Positions 54,031 through 62,919 of a stretch of DNA of 64,000 nucleotides are shown piece after piece (within the stretch, counting starts at the first letter, position 1; every line of letters starts with the position of its first letter). A program made the translations under genes and the position numbers. The stretch is from an uncultured Lachnospiraceae bacterium. Lineage in GTDB: Bacteria; Bacillota_A; Clostridia; Lachnospirales; Lachnospiraceae. The notes under the pieces are model-generated. The model was not told the DNA's origin and ran no database searches. It saw only the letters and a program-made list of their open reading frames with translations. The stretch spans positions 3,853 to 67,852 of the forward strand of contig CANOBT010000010.1 in the NCBI GenBank assembly GCA_947564305.1, read 5' to 3'.

Positions 54031-55695
54031 ATGTTAGAAAATCTGCATGTAAAAAATCTGGCATTGATTGAGGAAATCGAAGTCGACTTCCGGCCTGGAC
54101 TGAATATCCTTACCGGGGAGACCGGTGCAGGGAAATCCATTCTGTTAGGTTCGGTGAATCTGGCTCTGGGTGGGAGATATAATGCGGATATGCTGCGTAC
54201 AGGTGCGCAGTTTGGCCTTGTGGAGCTGATATTTTCCATAGACAGTCCATTATTGGAAAAGCAGCTCGCATCTCTGGATATTTTTCCGGAGGATGGCAGA
54301 ATCGTGCTCAGTCGGAAGTTAATGGCAGGGCGCAGCCAGAGCCGGATTAACGGGGAGACGGTCAGTATGACCACCCTAAAGGATGTGGCCAGTATGCTGA
54401 TTGATATCCATGGCCAGCACGAACACCAGACGCTGTTACATAAAAAGAACCATCTGGCGTTTTTGGATTTGTATGCAAAAGAACAGGTGGAGGAATTGAA
54501 AAAAAAGACTGCAAAGGCTTTTCATACATACCATGCATGCAAGAAAAAGCTGGAGGAGTCCGGAATGGACGAAAGGGAACGGCAGAAGGAAATTTCCCTG
54601 GCGGAATTTGAGGTCACAGAGATTGAAGAGGCGAATCTTATGGAAGGGGAGGACGAAGAACTGGAGCGTCTTTACCGCAGGATGTCCGAAGGGAAAAAGG
54701 TGACGGAGGAGATTTCAGAGGCGTACCACTATACCGGGGAAAGTGAGTCTGGTAATGCCAGTGAGTTTTTGAGCCGTGCTATTCGCGCCTTATCTGATGT
54801 GGAGTCCGTAGATGAACAGGGAGCCAGTCTGTATCAGCAGTTGATTGAGATAGACGGTCTGCTCAATGATTTTAATCGGGAATTGTCTGAGTATGCGAAA
54901 AGTCTGGAATTTTCCGAGGAGGAATTTTATGAGACAGAGAGCCGGCTCAATGAAGTGAATCATTTAAAAACAAAATATGGAAATACCATAAAAGAAGTCC
55001 TGGAATATTGTGAGGAAAGAAAGCAAAGACTAAAAGAACTGGAAGATTACGAGCAGTATATGCTGGAACTGGAGGAGAACTTCAAAAAGGCTCAAAAAAG
55101 CTATAAGAAGAATGCTTTGGCCCTCAGCACTGCAAGGAAAAAGGCCGCCGCTTCTTTTGTAAAGGAGATTCAAAAAGGGCTGCAGGATTTGAATTTTCTG
55201 GATGTTCAGTTTGAGATGCGCTTTTCAGAATTGGATAGTTATACCTCTGGTGGCATCGATGAAGCAGAATTCTATATATCAACGAACCCAGGGGAGGCAA
55301 TCCGGCCGATGGGAAATGTGGCATCCGGCGGAGAACTCTCCAGAATCATGCTTGCTATTAAAACGGTGATTGCAGACCGGGAGGATACGCCCACTTTGAT
55401 ATTTGACGAGATTGATACCGGAATCAGTGGTATCACGGCAGGGAAGGTGGCGGAAAAGATGCATATCATCGCAGAATCCAGACAGGTATTGTGCATTACT
55501 CATTTAGCTCAGATTGCAGCACAGGCGGATGCACATTATCTGATTCAGAAGCAGGCAAAAAAAGATAAGGCAGAAACAGAGATTTTCTGCTTGGAAGATG
55601 AGGCGTCCATACAGGAGCTTGCAAGGCTTTTAGGCGGGGCGAAGGTGACCGCGAATATTATAGAAAGTGCGAGGGAAATGAAGAGACAGTCATGA
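54031..55695 (+). CDS. recN: DNA repair protein RecN
   Basis: SMC-like ATPase that acts early in double-strand-break repair. Walker A GETGAGKSILLGS (residues about 29-41), long coiled coils in the middle, signature ASGGELSRIMLAIK and Walker B LIFDEIDTGISG. 554 residues. I start at 54031 (MLENLHVKNLALIEE) behind AAAGGAAAAAAGA; the open frame back to 53992 is not conserved. Confidence 0.95.
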   Translation: MLENLHVKNLALIEEIEVDFRPGLNILTGETGAGKSILLGSVNLALGGRYNADMLRTGAQFGLVELIFSIDSPLLEKQLASLDIFPEDGRIVLSRKLMAGRSQSRINGETVSMTTLKDVASMLIDIHGQHEHQTLLHKKNHLAFLDLYAKEQVEELKKKTAKAFHTYHACKKKLEESGMDERERQKEISLAEFEVTEIEEANLMEGEDEELERLYRRMSEGKKVTEEISEAYHYTGESESGNASEFLSRAIRALSDVESVDEQGASLYQQLIEIDGLLNDFNRELSEYAKSLEFSEEEFYETESRLNEVNHLKTKYGNTIKEVLEYCEERKQRLKELEDYEQYMLELEENFKKAQKSYKKNALALSTARKKAAASFVKEIQKGLQDLNFLDVQFEMRFSELDSYTSGGIDEAEFYISTNPGEAIRPMGNVASGGELSRIMLAIKTVIADREDTPTLIFDEIDTGISGITAGKVAEKMHIIAESRQVLCITHLAQIAAQADAHYLIQKQAKKDKAETEIFCLEDEASIQELARLLGGAKVTANIIESAREMKRQS

Positions 55696-57053
55696 AGATA
55701 GTAATTATTGGAGATGGCAAGGTCGGCTATAAGCTAGCCAGACAGCTTTCGGCAGAGGAATATGATGTTGTTCTGATTGATAATAATGAGGAGAAGCTTT
55801 TGGATGCCATGAATCGCATGGATATCATCTGTGCACATGGGGAAGGCGGCAGTGTGGAGGTACAGAAGAGTGCGGGGGTGCCGGATGCAGATTTGGTGAT
55901 TGCCTGCACTTCTACGGATGAGTGCAATATGCTAAGCTGTCTCATTGCCAAAAGAATCGGAGCAAAGCATACGATTGCCCGTGTGCGTAACCCCATTTAT
56001 TACAGACAGATTGATATTCTAAAGGAAGACTTACATCTGAGTATGGCAGTAAATCCGGAGTTGGCAATGGCAGAGGAGATTTCCAGGTTGATTTTATTTC
56101 CGAATGCAAGTAAGATTGAGACCTTTGTGAAGGGCAAGGTGGAGCTTATTGAATTTCCAATTACTGCTGACAGTAAGTTAGACGGAATGTCGCTGGCTGA
56201 GATGTACAACCGCTTTCAGATTAAGGTTCTTGTCTGTGCTGTGGAGCGTGGGGAGGATGTCACGATTCCGGATGGCGATTATGTTGTGCGTTCAGGAGAC
56301 CGGCTGCATGTGGCGGCTTCCCACAGGGAGGTGAGCCAGTTTTTCAAACTGCTCGGCTATCGGACGGTAAAGATTAAGACGGTGATGATCTGCGGCGGAG
56401 GGAGAGTGAGCTTTTATCTGGCCAGTCAGCTTGCCAGTCTTGGGATGCAGGTGAAAATTATTGAAAAAAATCTTGAAAAATGTGAAGGGCTTTGCGAATC
56501 CCTTCCTAAGTCAACGACAATCATACACGGAGATGCCTCTAACCATGATTTACTGATAGAGGAGGGGGTTCAGGAGGCCGATGCCTTTGTCGCATTGACT
56601 GGAATGGACGAAGAAAATATCATTATGTCTATGTTTGCAAAAGGACAGAAGGTATCTAAAATTATACTGAAGGTGAATGAGGACCGCCGGGGGCGTATGA
56701 TTGAAGATTTTGGTCTGGACAGCGTCGTGTCTGCGAAGACGGTTACGGCAGACGCCATATTGAGCTATGTCCGGGCGAGACGGAATTCTCAGGGCAGTAC
56801 CAATGTGGAGACCATGTACCAGTTGGTGGACGACAAGGTGGAAGCACTGGAATTTATTGTAAAAGCAAAGACGAGATATACAGATATCCCTCTGAAGGAG
56901 TTATCTTTGAAGCCAAATAACCTGATTGCATGTATCGCGAGAAGGCGGGAGATCATTATCCCAAACGGAAACGATTGTATTCAGGTCGGGGATAATGTAA
57001 TTGTGGTTACAATGAAAAAACAGATTCAGGATATTGAGGATATTTTGTTGTAG
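55692..57053 (+). CDS. trkA: Trk potassium uptake regulator TrkA
   Basis: Cytoplasmic gating subunit of the Trk potassium transporter. Two copies of RCK_N plus RCK_C are visible: the first Rossmann start is KIVIIGDGKVGYKLARQL and the second is KTVMICGGGRVSFYLASQL; the C-terminal parts include SGDRLHVAAS and VGDNVIVVT. 453 residues. It overlaps recN by four bases and is followed eight bases later by trkH. Confidence 0.94.
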   Translation: MKIVIIGDGKVGYKLARQLSAEEYDVVLIDNNEEKLLDAMNRMDIICAHGEGGSVEVQKSAGVPDADLVIACTSTDECNMLSCLIAKRIGAKHTIARVRNPIYYRQIDILKEDLHLSMAVNPELAMAEEISRLILFPNASKIETFVKGKVELIEFPITADSKLDGMSLAEMYNRFQIKVLVCAVERGEDVTIPDGDYVVRSGDRLHVAASHREVSQFFKLLGYRTVKIKTVMICGGGRVSFYLASQLASLGMQVKIIEKNLEKCEGLCESLPKSTTIIHGDASNHDLLIEEGVQEADAFVALTGMDEENIIMSMFAKGQKVSKIILKVNEDRRGRMIEDFGLDSVVSAKTVTADAILSYVRARRNSQGSTNVETMYQLVDDKVEALEFIVKAKTRYTDIPLKELSLKPNNLIACIARRREIIIPNGNDCIQVGDNVIVVTMKKQIQDIEDILL

Positions 57054-57061
57054 GTGCGGAC

Positions 57062-58507
57062 ATGAATAATAGAATGACAGTGTATATTATCAGTAAAATG
57101 CTGGGCGTGGAGGGGGCGCTTCTGCTGATACCGGCTTTAGTGGCAGTGATTTACAAGGAAGAGAGTGCCCTGCATTTTATCGTTGTCAGTGCAGCACTAG
57201 GGATTATTTACTTTTTGGCCGGCAGGAAGAAACCGGAGAACAAGATGATCTATAAAAAGGAAGGACTGGTCATCGTGGGCTCTGCATGGATTCTGTGGTC
57301 TCTGGCCGGAGCGCTTCCGTTTTATCTTTCGGGCAGTATTCCTAGTTATCTGGACGCTTTTTTTGAGACTGTATCAGGATTTACGACAACAGGGTCTACC
57401 ATTTTGACAGACATCGAGGCACTTCCTCAAGGAATGGCTTTTTGGCGAAGCCTGACTCATTGGATCGGTGGAATGGGTGTGCTTATGTTTGTCATGATGC
57501 TCACGTCCCTGGATGATGAAAACTCCATGCATCTAATGCGTGCAGAGGTTCCGGGACCGGAGGCGGACAAGCTGGTTCCCAGGGCAAGGACAACAGCCCA
57601 GATTTTATATGCCATGTATTTTGCACTGACAGCCATAGAGGTAATTTTTCTCTTGTTTGGCGGAATGAATTTTTATGATGCTTTGCTTCATGCATTCAGT
57701 ACTGCGGGTACAGGAGGATTTTCCAATATGAATGCCAGTGTAGCCCATTATGACAGTGCTTATATTGACGGTGTGATCACGGTATTTATGATTTTGTTCG
57801 GTGTGAATTTTAATCTGTATTTTTTTGTTTGTCTGCGCAAATGGAGAGAGGCAGTGAAAAACGAAGAGCTTCATATATATCTTGGGATTATTGCAGGGGC
57901 AATCGCAGTGATTACTCTGGATATCCTGCATCTGTATGGAAATGTGTTACATTCGTTCCGTTTTGCATCTTTCCAGGTGGCAGCGATTATTACTACCACC
58001 GGATTTTGTACGGCAGACTGGAATTTGTGGCCTGAACTTTCAAAGACGATCCTTCTGTCGCTCATGGTGGTGGGAGCCTGTGCAGGGTCAACTGGAGGCG
58101 GTATCAAAGTTTCCAGGCTGATGATTCTGTTGAAAAGTATCAAGCAGGATATCAAAAGGACACTGCATCCAAAAGCAGTGACCATCATGAGAGTCAACGG
58201 GAGAAAAGTCAGCCGGGATACGATGCAGGGGGTCTATATTTACTTTATATGTTATATTTTGATTTTGATTGTCTCTGTGCTTTTGGTATCTCTTAATGAT
58301 TTTGATTTTGCTACAACATTCAGTGCTGTGCTGACCACATTAAATAATGTGGGGCCAGGGATTTCCCTGGTAGGACCTGTGGAGAATTTTTCGGGATTTT
58401 CTGCCTTATCAAAGCTGATATTCTGTGCGGACATGTTGGTCGGAAGATTGGAGATTTTCCCGTATTTGCTATTGTTCTCACCAGAACTATGGAGAAGAAG
58501 ATTTTAA
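57062..58507 (+). CDS. trkH: Trk potassium transporter membrane subunit TrkH
   Basis: The potassium channel-like membrane protein that partners TrkA. 481 residues, ten or so helices arranged as four pore units; selectivity-filter-like turns are TVSGFTTTGSTIL, STAGTGGFSNMN, TTTGFCTADW and TTLNNVGPGISL. It ends with GRLEIFPYLLLFSPELW, usual for the family. It lies directly behind trkA, and a protein of unknown function follows. Confidence 0.94.
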   Translation: MNNRMTVYIISKMLGVEGALLLIPALVAVIYKEESALHFIVVSAALGIIYFLAGRKKPENKMIYKKEGLVIVGSAWILWSLAGALPFYLSGSIPSYLDAFFETVSGFTTTGSTILTDIEALPQGMAFWRSLTHWIGGMGVLMFVMMLTSLDDENSMHLMRAEVPGPEADKLVPRARTTAQILYAMYFALTAIEVIFLLFGGMNFYDALLHAFSTAGTGGFSNMNASVAHYDSAYIDGVITVFMILFGVNFNLYFFVCLRKWREAVKNEELHIYLGIIAGAIAVITLDILHLYGNVLHSFRFASFQVAAIITTTGFCTADWNLWPELSKTILLSLMVVGACAGSTGGGIKVSRLMILLKSIKQDIKRTLHPKAVTIMRVNGRKVSRDTMQGVYIYFICYILILIVSVLLVSLNDFDFATTFSAVLTTLNNVGPGISLVGPVENFSGFSALSKLIFCADMLVGRLEIFPYLLLFSPELWRRRF

Positions 58508-58517
58508 GGAGATTTAT

Positions 58518-60215
58518 ATGAAAAAAGGAAGGTTAAAAGTTATTGCAGTTTTAGTGATACTCGTTGTAGCGGCAGTTTATTACTATGTAGCTCTGCCTGC
58601 GCTGAATCTTCATTCTGCAGATTTGTGGATGTTTCTGATGATGCTGCTTTTATTTGCAGCGGTAGTATATGTGATGAAGAAAAAGCCTACGCGTGATGAG
58701 TTGAAACATTTGAAAGGCTTCAAAGTTATCATAGGTGTACTGGTTCTTGTAGTAGTTGTGTATTTGATTGGTTCCCTTTTGTCCTCTCCGATTGTGAATG
58801 CGAAAAAATATCAAGGATTGCTGGAGGTGCAGGATGGGGAGTTTACGAAAGATATTGAGGAACTTTCATTTGATCAGATTCCATTATTAGACAGGGATTC
58901 CGCGTTAATCCTGGGGAACAGGAAGATGGGAAGCATGGTGGATATGGTTTCTCAGTTTGAGGTGGATGACCTGTACAGCCAGATTAATTATCAGGACCAA
59001 CCGGTGCGGGTGTCACCTTTGCGCTATGCGAATTTGATTAAATGGTTTACAAACCAGAGAGAAGGAATTCCGGCATATATCCGGATTGACATGGCAACAC
59101 AGAATACGGAACTTGTTAAATTAGGCGAGGGGATGAAGTATACGACCAGCGACCATTTTAACCGGAATATTTACCGGCATCTGCGTTTTAGGTATCCTAC
59201 GTATATCTTTAATGAATTGAGCTTTGAAATTGATGAAGATGGGGTTCCATATTGGATTTGCCCAGTGCGTAAGTATAATATCGGTCTGTTCGGAGGCGTC
59301 ACGGTAGGACGAGTAGTCTTATGTAATGCAGTGACCGGAGAAACTCAGGACTATGCCATTGAAGATGTGCCGGAGTGGATTGACCGGGCGTATTCCGCGG
59401 ACCTTCTGGTACAGTTATATGACTATTATGGAACACTGAAACACGGATATTTCAACAGTGTTCTGGGACAGAAAGACTGCCTGATGACTACGAATGGCTA
59501 TAACTATCTTGCGATTGATGATGATGTATGGGTGTATACAGGAGTGACCTCTGTCAGTGGTGACCAGTCCAATGTTGGATTTGTGCTTATGAACCAGCGG
59601 ACTATGGAAACAAAATTCTATGCCATTGAAGGGGCAACAGAGACCTCAGCGATGTCATCGGCAGAAGGCCAGGTACAGAACCTGAAATATACGGCTACAT
59701 TCCCATTGCTGCTGAATATTTCCGGAGAACCCACATATTTTATTGCTTTGAAGGATGATGCAGGTCTGGTAAAGAAGTATGCAATGGTAAATGTACAAAA
59801 ATACCAGATTGTGGCGATTGGGGATACGGTCAGCGCCTGTGAGGAGTCTTATACAGATTTGATGTATCAAAACGGAATTAAGGTTGTGGAAGAGGACACC
59901 CGTGAGATACAGGAGATTACTGCGGATATCAGCAGGATTGTCCAGGCGGTGGTCGATGGAAATACACATTATTATGTGATGTTGGAAGGCTCAGATAAAA
60001 TTTTTGATATTCCGATTGCAGACTATATTCAGATTATCAAATATGATGAAGGGGATAGAGTAACCATTGAATATAAGGCAGGGGAAGAGACGAATACGGT
60101 TCTTTCGTTAAACGGAAAGCCGGGTTCAGGGCTGAGTATGAGAGAAGATTCATCAGAAGTGCAGAGTTCCGAAGAAGAATCTGGGACAGAAGCGTCTGAT
60201 TCTGAGACAGAATAG
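58518..60215 (+). CDS. Unrecognised membrane-anchored protein with large extracytoplasmic domain
   Basis: 565 residues. Three membrane helices at about 7-25, 35-53 and 72-92 are followed by a soluble domain of about 440 residues and a serine/glutamate-rich tail (SSEEESGTEASDSETE). The soluble part is regular, without cysteine motifs (VGRVVLCNAVTGETQDYAIED, GYNYLAIDDDVWVYTGVTSV), and alternates beta-like stretches; it reads like a PepSY- or beta-propeller-like fold, but I cannot name it. It starts at an ATG behind AAGGAG, ten bases after trkH, which suggests co-expression with the potassium transporter. A terminator follows. Confidence 0.75.
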   Translation: MKKGRLKVIAVLVILVVAAVYYYVALPALNLHSADLWMFLMMLLLFAAVVYVMKKKPTRDELKHLKGFKVIIGVLVLVVVVYLIGSLLSSPIVNAKKYQGLLEVQDGEFTKDIEELSFDQIPLLDRDSALILGNRKMGSMVDMVSQFEVDDLYSQINYQDQPVRVSPLRYANLIKWFTNQREGIPAYIRIDMATQNTELVKLGEGMKYTTSDHFNRNIYRHLRFRYPTYIFNELSFEIDEDGVPYWICPVRKYNIGLFGGVTVGRVVLCNAVTGETQDYAIEDVPEWIDRAYSADLLVQLYDYYGTLKHGYFNSVLGQKDCLMTTNGYNYLAIDDDVWVYTGVTSVSGDQSNVGFVLMNQRTMETKFYAIEGATETSAMSSAEGQVQNLKYTATFPLLLNISGEPTYFIALKDDAGLVKKYAMVNVQKYQIVAIGDTVSACEESYTDLMYQNGIKVVEEDTREIQEITADISRIVQAVVDGNTHYYVMLEGSDKIFDIPIADYIQIIKYDEGDRVTIEYKAGEETNTVLSLNGKPGSGLSMREDSSEVQSSEEESGTEASDSETE

Positions 60216-60234
60216 CCGGGAAATGCAGAAAAAG

Positions 60235-60266
60235 AAAAGGCGGTCCACTGTGTGGGCTGCCTTTTT
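60235..60266 (+). terminator. Terminator at the end of the nusB-trkH run
   Basis: AAAAGGCGGTCCAC pairs with GTGGGCTGCCTTTT (two G-U pairs), followed by T. It may also serve the converging minus-strand gene. Confidence 0.8.
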
Positions 60267-60308
60267 ACTGTGATTATATATTGTGCGGACTACCTACCGC
60301 ATAGCAAT

Positions 60309-60731
60309 TTAACTGAGAATCTTATACTCTACGTTCTCCAGACCAGGAATCTTGTCTGCTTCCAAGCTTACGCTGAGATAGAATTCAATATGGTTTAATT
60401 TGGCAATTCTGTCAATCTTCTGCATAAATACCGGGAAATTATCTACGGTAATATCAACCTGCTTTAATACTCCATCGATAAAGATGGTCTCAATATCGTG
60501 GTTGCCTGCTACCATACCATATAAAAATCCAATCAGTTCCTCTAATGTCGTGATATCGCTGTAGTCAGCCATGCAGATGGCGCGGATGTTAAAGTTAACG
60601 CTGGATGTATCTCGGTGACTCTTCTTGACTAATACGACATTCCCGTTAGAAGTCTTGACCTTTTCATTAGCAAGTTCGATCATTTGTTGAGTCTTTCCGC
60701 TGCCTCTCGGGCCAGTGATTAAGTATACCAT
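60309..60731 (-). CDS. Small P-loop ATPase of unknown function
   Basis: 140 residues. It opens at once with a Walker A loop (VYLITGPRGSGKTQQMIELA) and has a Walker B-like stretch (IETIFIDGVLKQ). The short RecA-like core has no added domain. Automated pipelines tend to name such proteins PilT-like; I see no support for that. On its own strand AAAGGAG lies ten bases before the ATG at 60731; the frame is open for 17 more codons upstream, without a ribosome site. It has its own promoter. Confidence 0.78.
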   Translation of the reverse strand: MVYLITGPRGSGKTQQMIELANEKVKTSNGNVVLVKKSHRDTSSVNFNIRAICMADYSDITTLEELIGFLYGMVAGNHDIETIFIDGVLKQVDITVDNFPVFMQKIDRIAKLNHIEFYLSVSLEADKIPGLENVEYKILS

Positions 60732-60795
60732 GGCGAATCTCTCCTTTATGTAGATGTATTTTTGAGTCATGTCATTGCTCAAAGTTCCTAAACCT

Positions 60796-60824
60796 ATTAT
60801 ACACTAAAGCAGGGAAAGGGACAA
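60796..60824 (-). promoter_or_regulatory. Promoter of the P-loop ATPase gene
   Basis: On the minus strand TTGTCC (60824-60819), a 17-base spacer and TATAAT (60801-60796). Confidence 0.65.
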
Positions 60825-60950
60825 CTAAAAAAAAGATAAAAATGAATAAAGGGAAAAAATGTGTAAAAGATATGAAAAAGAAGAGAGTATATAACGGACA
60901 GAAAAGAAATGTTGTGAGCGGAAAAATACGATACAGGAGGCTTAACGAAT

Positions 60951-61583
60951 ATGATGCCGGCGGAGGTGATATCTTATTTTTTGAATCATCAGAATAGTCT
61001 GATAAGACTTCATTTTCAGGTTGTGCTGCAATGTGCACCCCTGCTGAAAGGACTGAAAGCATCCAGTCTGCTCTCACTAGAAGAAAGCCTGTATGCAAGC
61101 TTGCCAGAAATGTTTTGCGGAACAGATATTTCATGTAAGGTACTTATGAGAAGAAAGGAGAGAGACTTAATTTTGTTCTATCGCGCAGAAGAATTGAAGG
61201 AGTATGTGGGGCGTGTGGAGGTTAGAAGAGTTTTGAATGGATTCGGATATCAAGGTATGGATTGGGAGGATATGCTGGACTATTTGAAAGAGCGGGTGAG
61301 CAGTATGGATGGCAGAACAAAAAAATTTCCCCATGAAATCGGTGCTTTTTTGGGATATCCGGCAAAGGATGTAGAAGGATTTATTAAAAATAACGGGAAA
61401 AAATATATTTTCAGCGGTTATTGGAAAGTTTACCATGATCCTTCCGGTGCGGCAAGGACATTTTTTGCATTTGATAAAGCGAAAGAGTATGCGGTTTATG
61501 AATTTTTATCAGGGAAATCCCTGCGGGAAATATTTGTTGGCAAAACTTCCGTCAATGCATATCATAAGATAACGATAAATTAA
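60951..61583 (+). CDS. DUF3793 family protein
   Basis: 210 residues with the family pattern in the second half: FPHEIGAFLGYPAKDVEGFI, KKYIFSGYWKVYHDP and ARTFFAFDKAKEYAVYEFL, plus the start HLHFQVVLQCAPLLKG-like RLHFQVVLQCAPLLKGLKAS. The function is unknown; members occur in anaerobic Firmicutes, often near metal or iron genes, and here a ZIP metal transporter follows 29 bases later. AGGAGG lies eleven bases before the first of two adjacent ATGs. Confidence 0.85.
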   Translation: MMPAEVISYFLNHQNSLIRLHFQVVLQCAPLLKGLKASSLLSLEESLYASLPEMFCGTDISCKVLMRRKERDLILFYRAEELKEYVGRVEVRRVLNGFGYQGMDWEDMLDYLKERVSSMDGRTKKFPHEIGAFLGYPAKDVEGFIKNNGKKYIFSGYWKVYHDPSGAARTFFAFDKAKEYAVYEFLSGKSLREIFVGKTSVNAYHKITIN

Positions 61584-61612
61584 GATGTGCATAGATAGAG
61601 GAGAGATAGAAC

Positions 61613-62397
61613 ATGGAACAAGATATACTGATTGGAATCCTGATTCCCTTTGCAGGAACAACGCTGGGAGCGGCTATGGTATTTTTTCTGAGGAAGGAAA
61701 TGAATGAGAGGCTGCAAAAAGCTTTGCTGGGGTTTGCCTCAGGAGTCATGATTGCAGCATCCATCTGGTCACTTTTGATTCCGGCGATTGAGATGTCTGA
61801 GGAGAAGGGTGGGGTTGCATGGATGCCTGCCACAATAGGATTTTTGCTTGGAATGGGCTTTTTGCTGATTTTGGATGCGCTCACGCCTCATATTTACCAG
61901 GCAGATGAGGAACTACAAGAGGGGCGGGGATGTTTCAAAAAAAAACAACCATGCTTGTCCTTGCAGTCACCCTGCATAATATTCCGGAGGGGATGGCAGT
62001 AGGGGTTACCTTTGCCGGAGTGATGGATGGAAATGCATCCATATCCATGGCAGGCGCACTTGTTTTGGCATTTGGGATTGCAGTGCAGAATTTTCCGGAG
62101 GGAGCGATCATATCCATGCCGCTTCGGGGGGAAGGGATGTCCAGAAGAAAAGCGTTTTTGTACGGCACGGCTTCTGGGATTGTGGAACCGATAGCCGCAA
62201 TTTTTACGATACTGCTGACCCGATTGGTTCTGCCGATTTTACCTTACCTGCTAGCCTTTGCCTCCGGGGCAATGATTTACGTGGTCGTGGAGGAATTGGT
62301 GCCGGAATCTCAGACAGGAAAACACTCTAGTATTGGGACAATTGGGGTAGCGGTTGGTTTTACACTGATGATGATTCTGGATGTGGCGTTGGGATAG
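61613..62397 (+). pseudogene. ZIP family metal transporter, interrupted by a frameshift
   Basis: The two reading frames together make one ZIP (GufA/ZupT-like) transporter of about 261 residues and eight helices. The first frame (61613-62002) gives helices 1-3 up to EELQEGRGCFKKK. The second (ending 62397) gives helices 4-8 with the metal-site motifs HNIPEGMAVG and NFPEGA. They join at a run of nine A (61937-61945): ten (or seven) A would restore one frame. A -1 ribosomal slip on A-AAA-AAA or transcript slippage would have the same effect. It may be a true pseudogene, a phase-variable gene, a programmed frameshift or a sequencing error. Everything else in the gene looks intact. The role would be uptake of zinc, iron or manganese. 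Confidence 0.85.
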
Positions 62398-62485
62398 AAT
62401 GTACAGTGGATATGGTTTACCCGAACATGTACTGTAATTGAATGAAAAAATGTTTAAAATGGTTGTAAAATCGCATATAAAGCAC

Positions 62486-62514
62486 TTGACTTATTTTAAT
62501 ATCTTTTTTATAAT
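62486..62514 (+). promoter_or_regulatory. Promoter of leuS
   Basis: TTGACT (62486-62491), a 17-base spacer and TATAAT (62509-62514), immediately before the T-box leader. Confidence 0.8.
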
Positions 62515-62518
62515 AACA

Positions 62519-62820
62519 AAGAAATATCGCAGAGACATAGAAGAGGAGCAGTAAGGGATGGATGCCTGACAGAGACCTGCCGGTTGGTGCAAGGCAGGAA
62601 GCAGAATTCTCTGAACTCGCCTTGGAGTTCTTCTGTTGAAGCGTACCAGGATAATGGCGCGATAGTAGGCAGAAGCGGGACTTCCCGTTATAGAAGCAAA
62701 GAGTGCATTCAGAGAAATGTCTATGTGAAGAGCACATAGGGAACTGGATGAATAAGAGTGGTACCACGGAAGTTCAAGGCCTTTTCGTCTCTTAATGGAG
62801 ACTGGAAAGGCTTTTTTGTT
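62519..62820 (+). ncRNA. T-box leader of leuS (tRNA-Leu sensing)
   Basis: A long structured leader ending in the T-box sequence AGTGGTACCACGG (about 62757-62769) and then a terminator (AAGGCCTTTTCGTCTC with GAGACTGGAAAGGCTTTTTT, to about 62817). Uncharged tRNA binds the specifier loop with its anticodon and the T-box bulge (TGGT, fitting discriminator A of tRNA-Leu) with its end, and so blocks termination. Within stem I, GAACTCGCC suggests the specifier codon CTC; this is a guess from the sequence. About 100 further bases separate the terminator from leuS. Confidence 0.92.
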
Positions 62821-62919
62821 CTATAGGAAATGATGAATTATTTCAGATTTCCATGAGCAGAGGAGCTGTGAAATATAGCAGAAAGGCTTTGGATTACACA
62901 GAAAGGAAGGAAAAGAAAA

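Noticed and set aside
62398..62445. Possible terminator after the ZIP gene (TACAGT ... ACTGTA).
   Set aside because: The stem is only six bases with a long loop and no T-run; the leuS promoter and T-box nearby do not need it.
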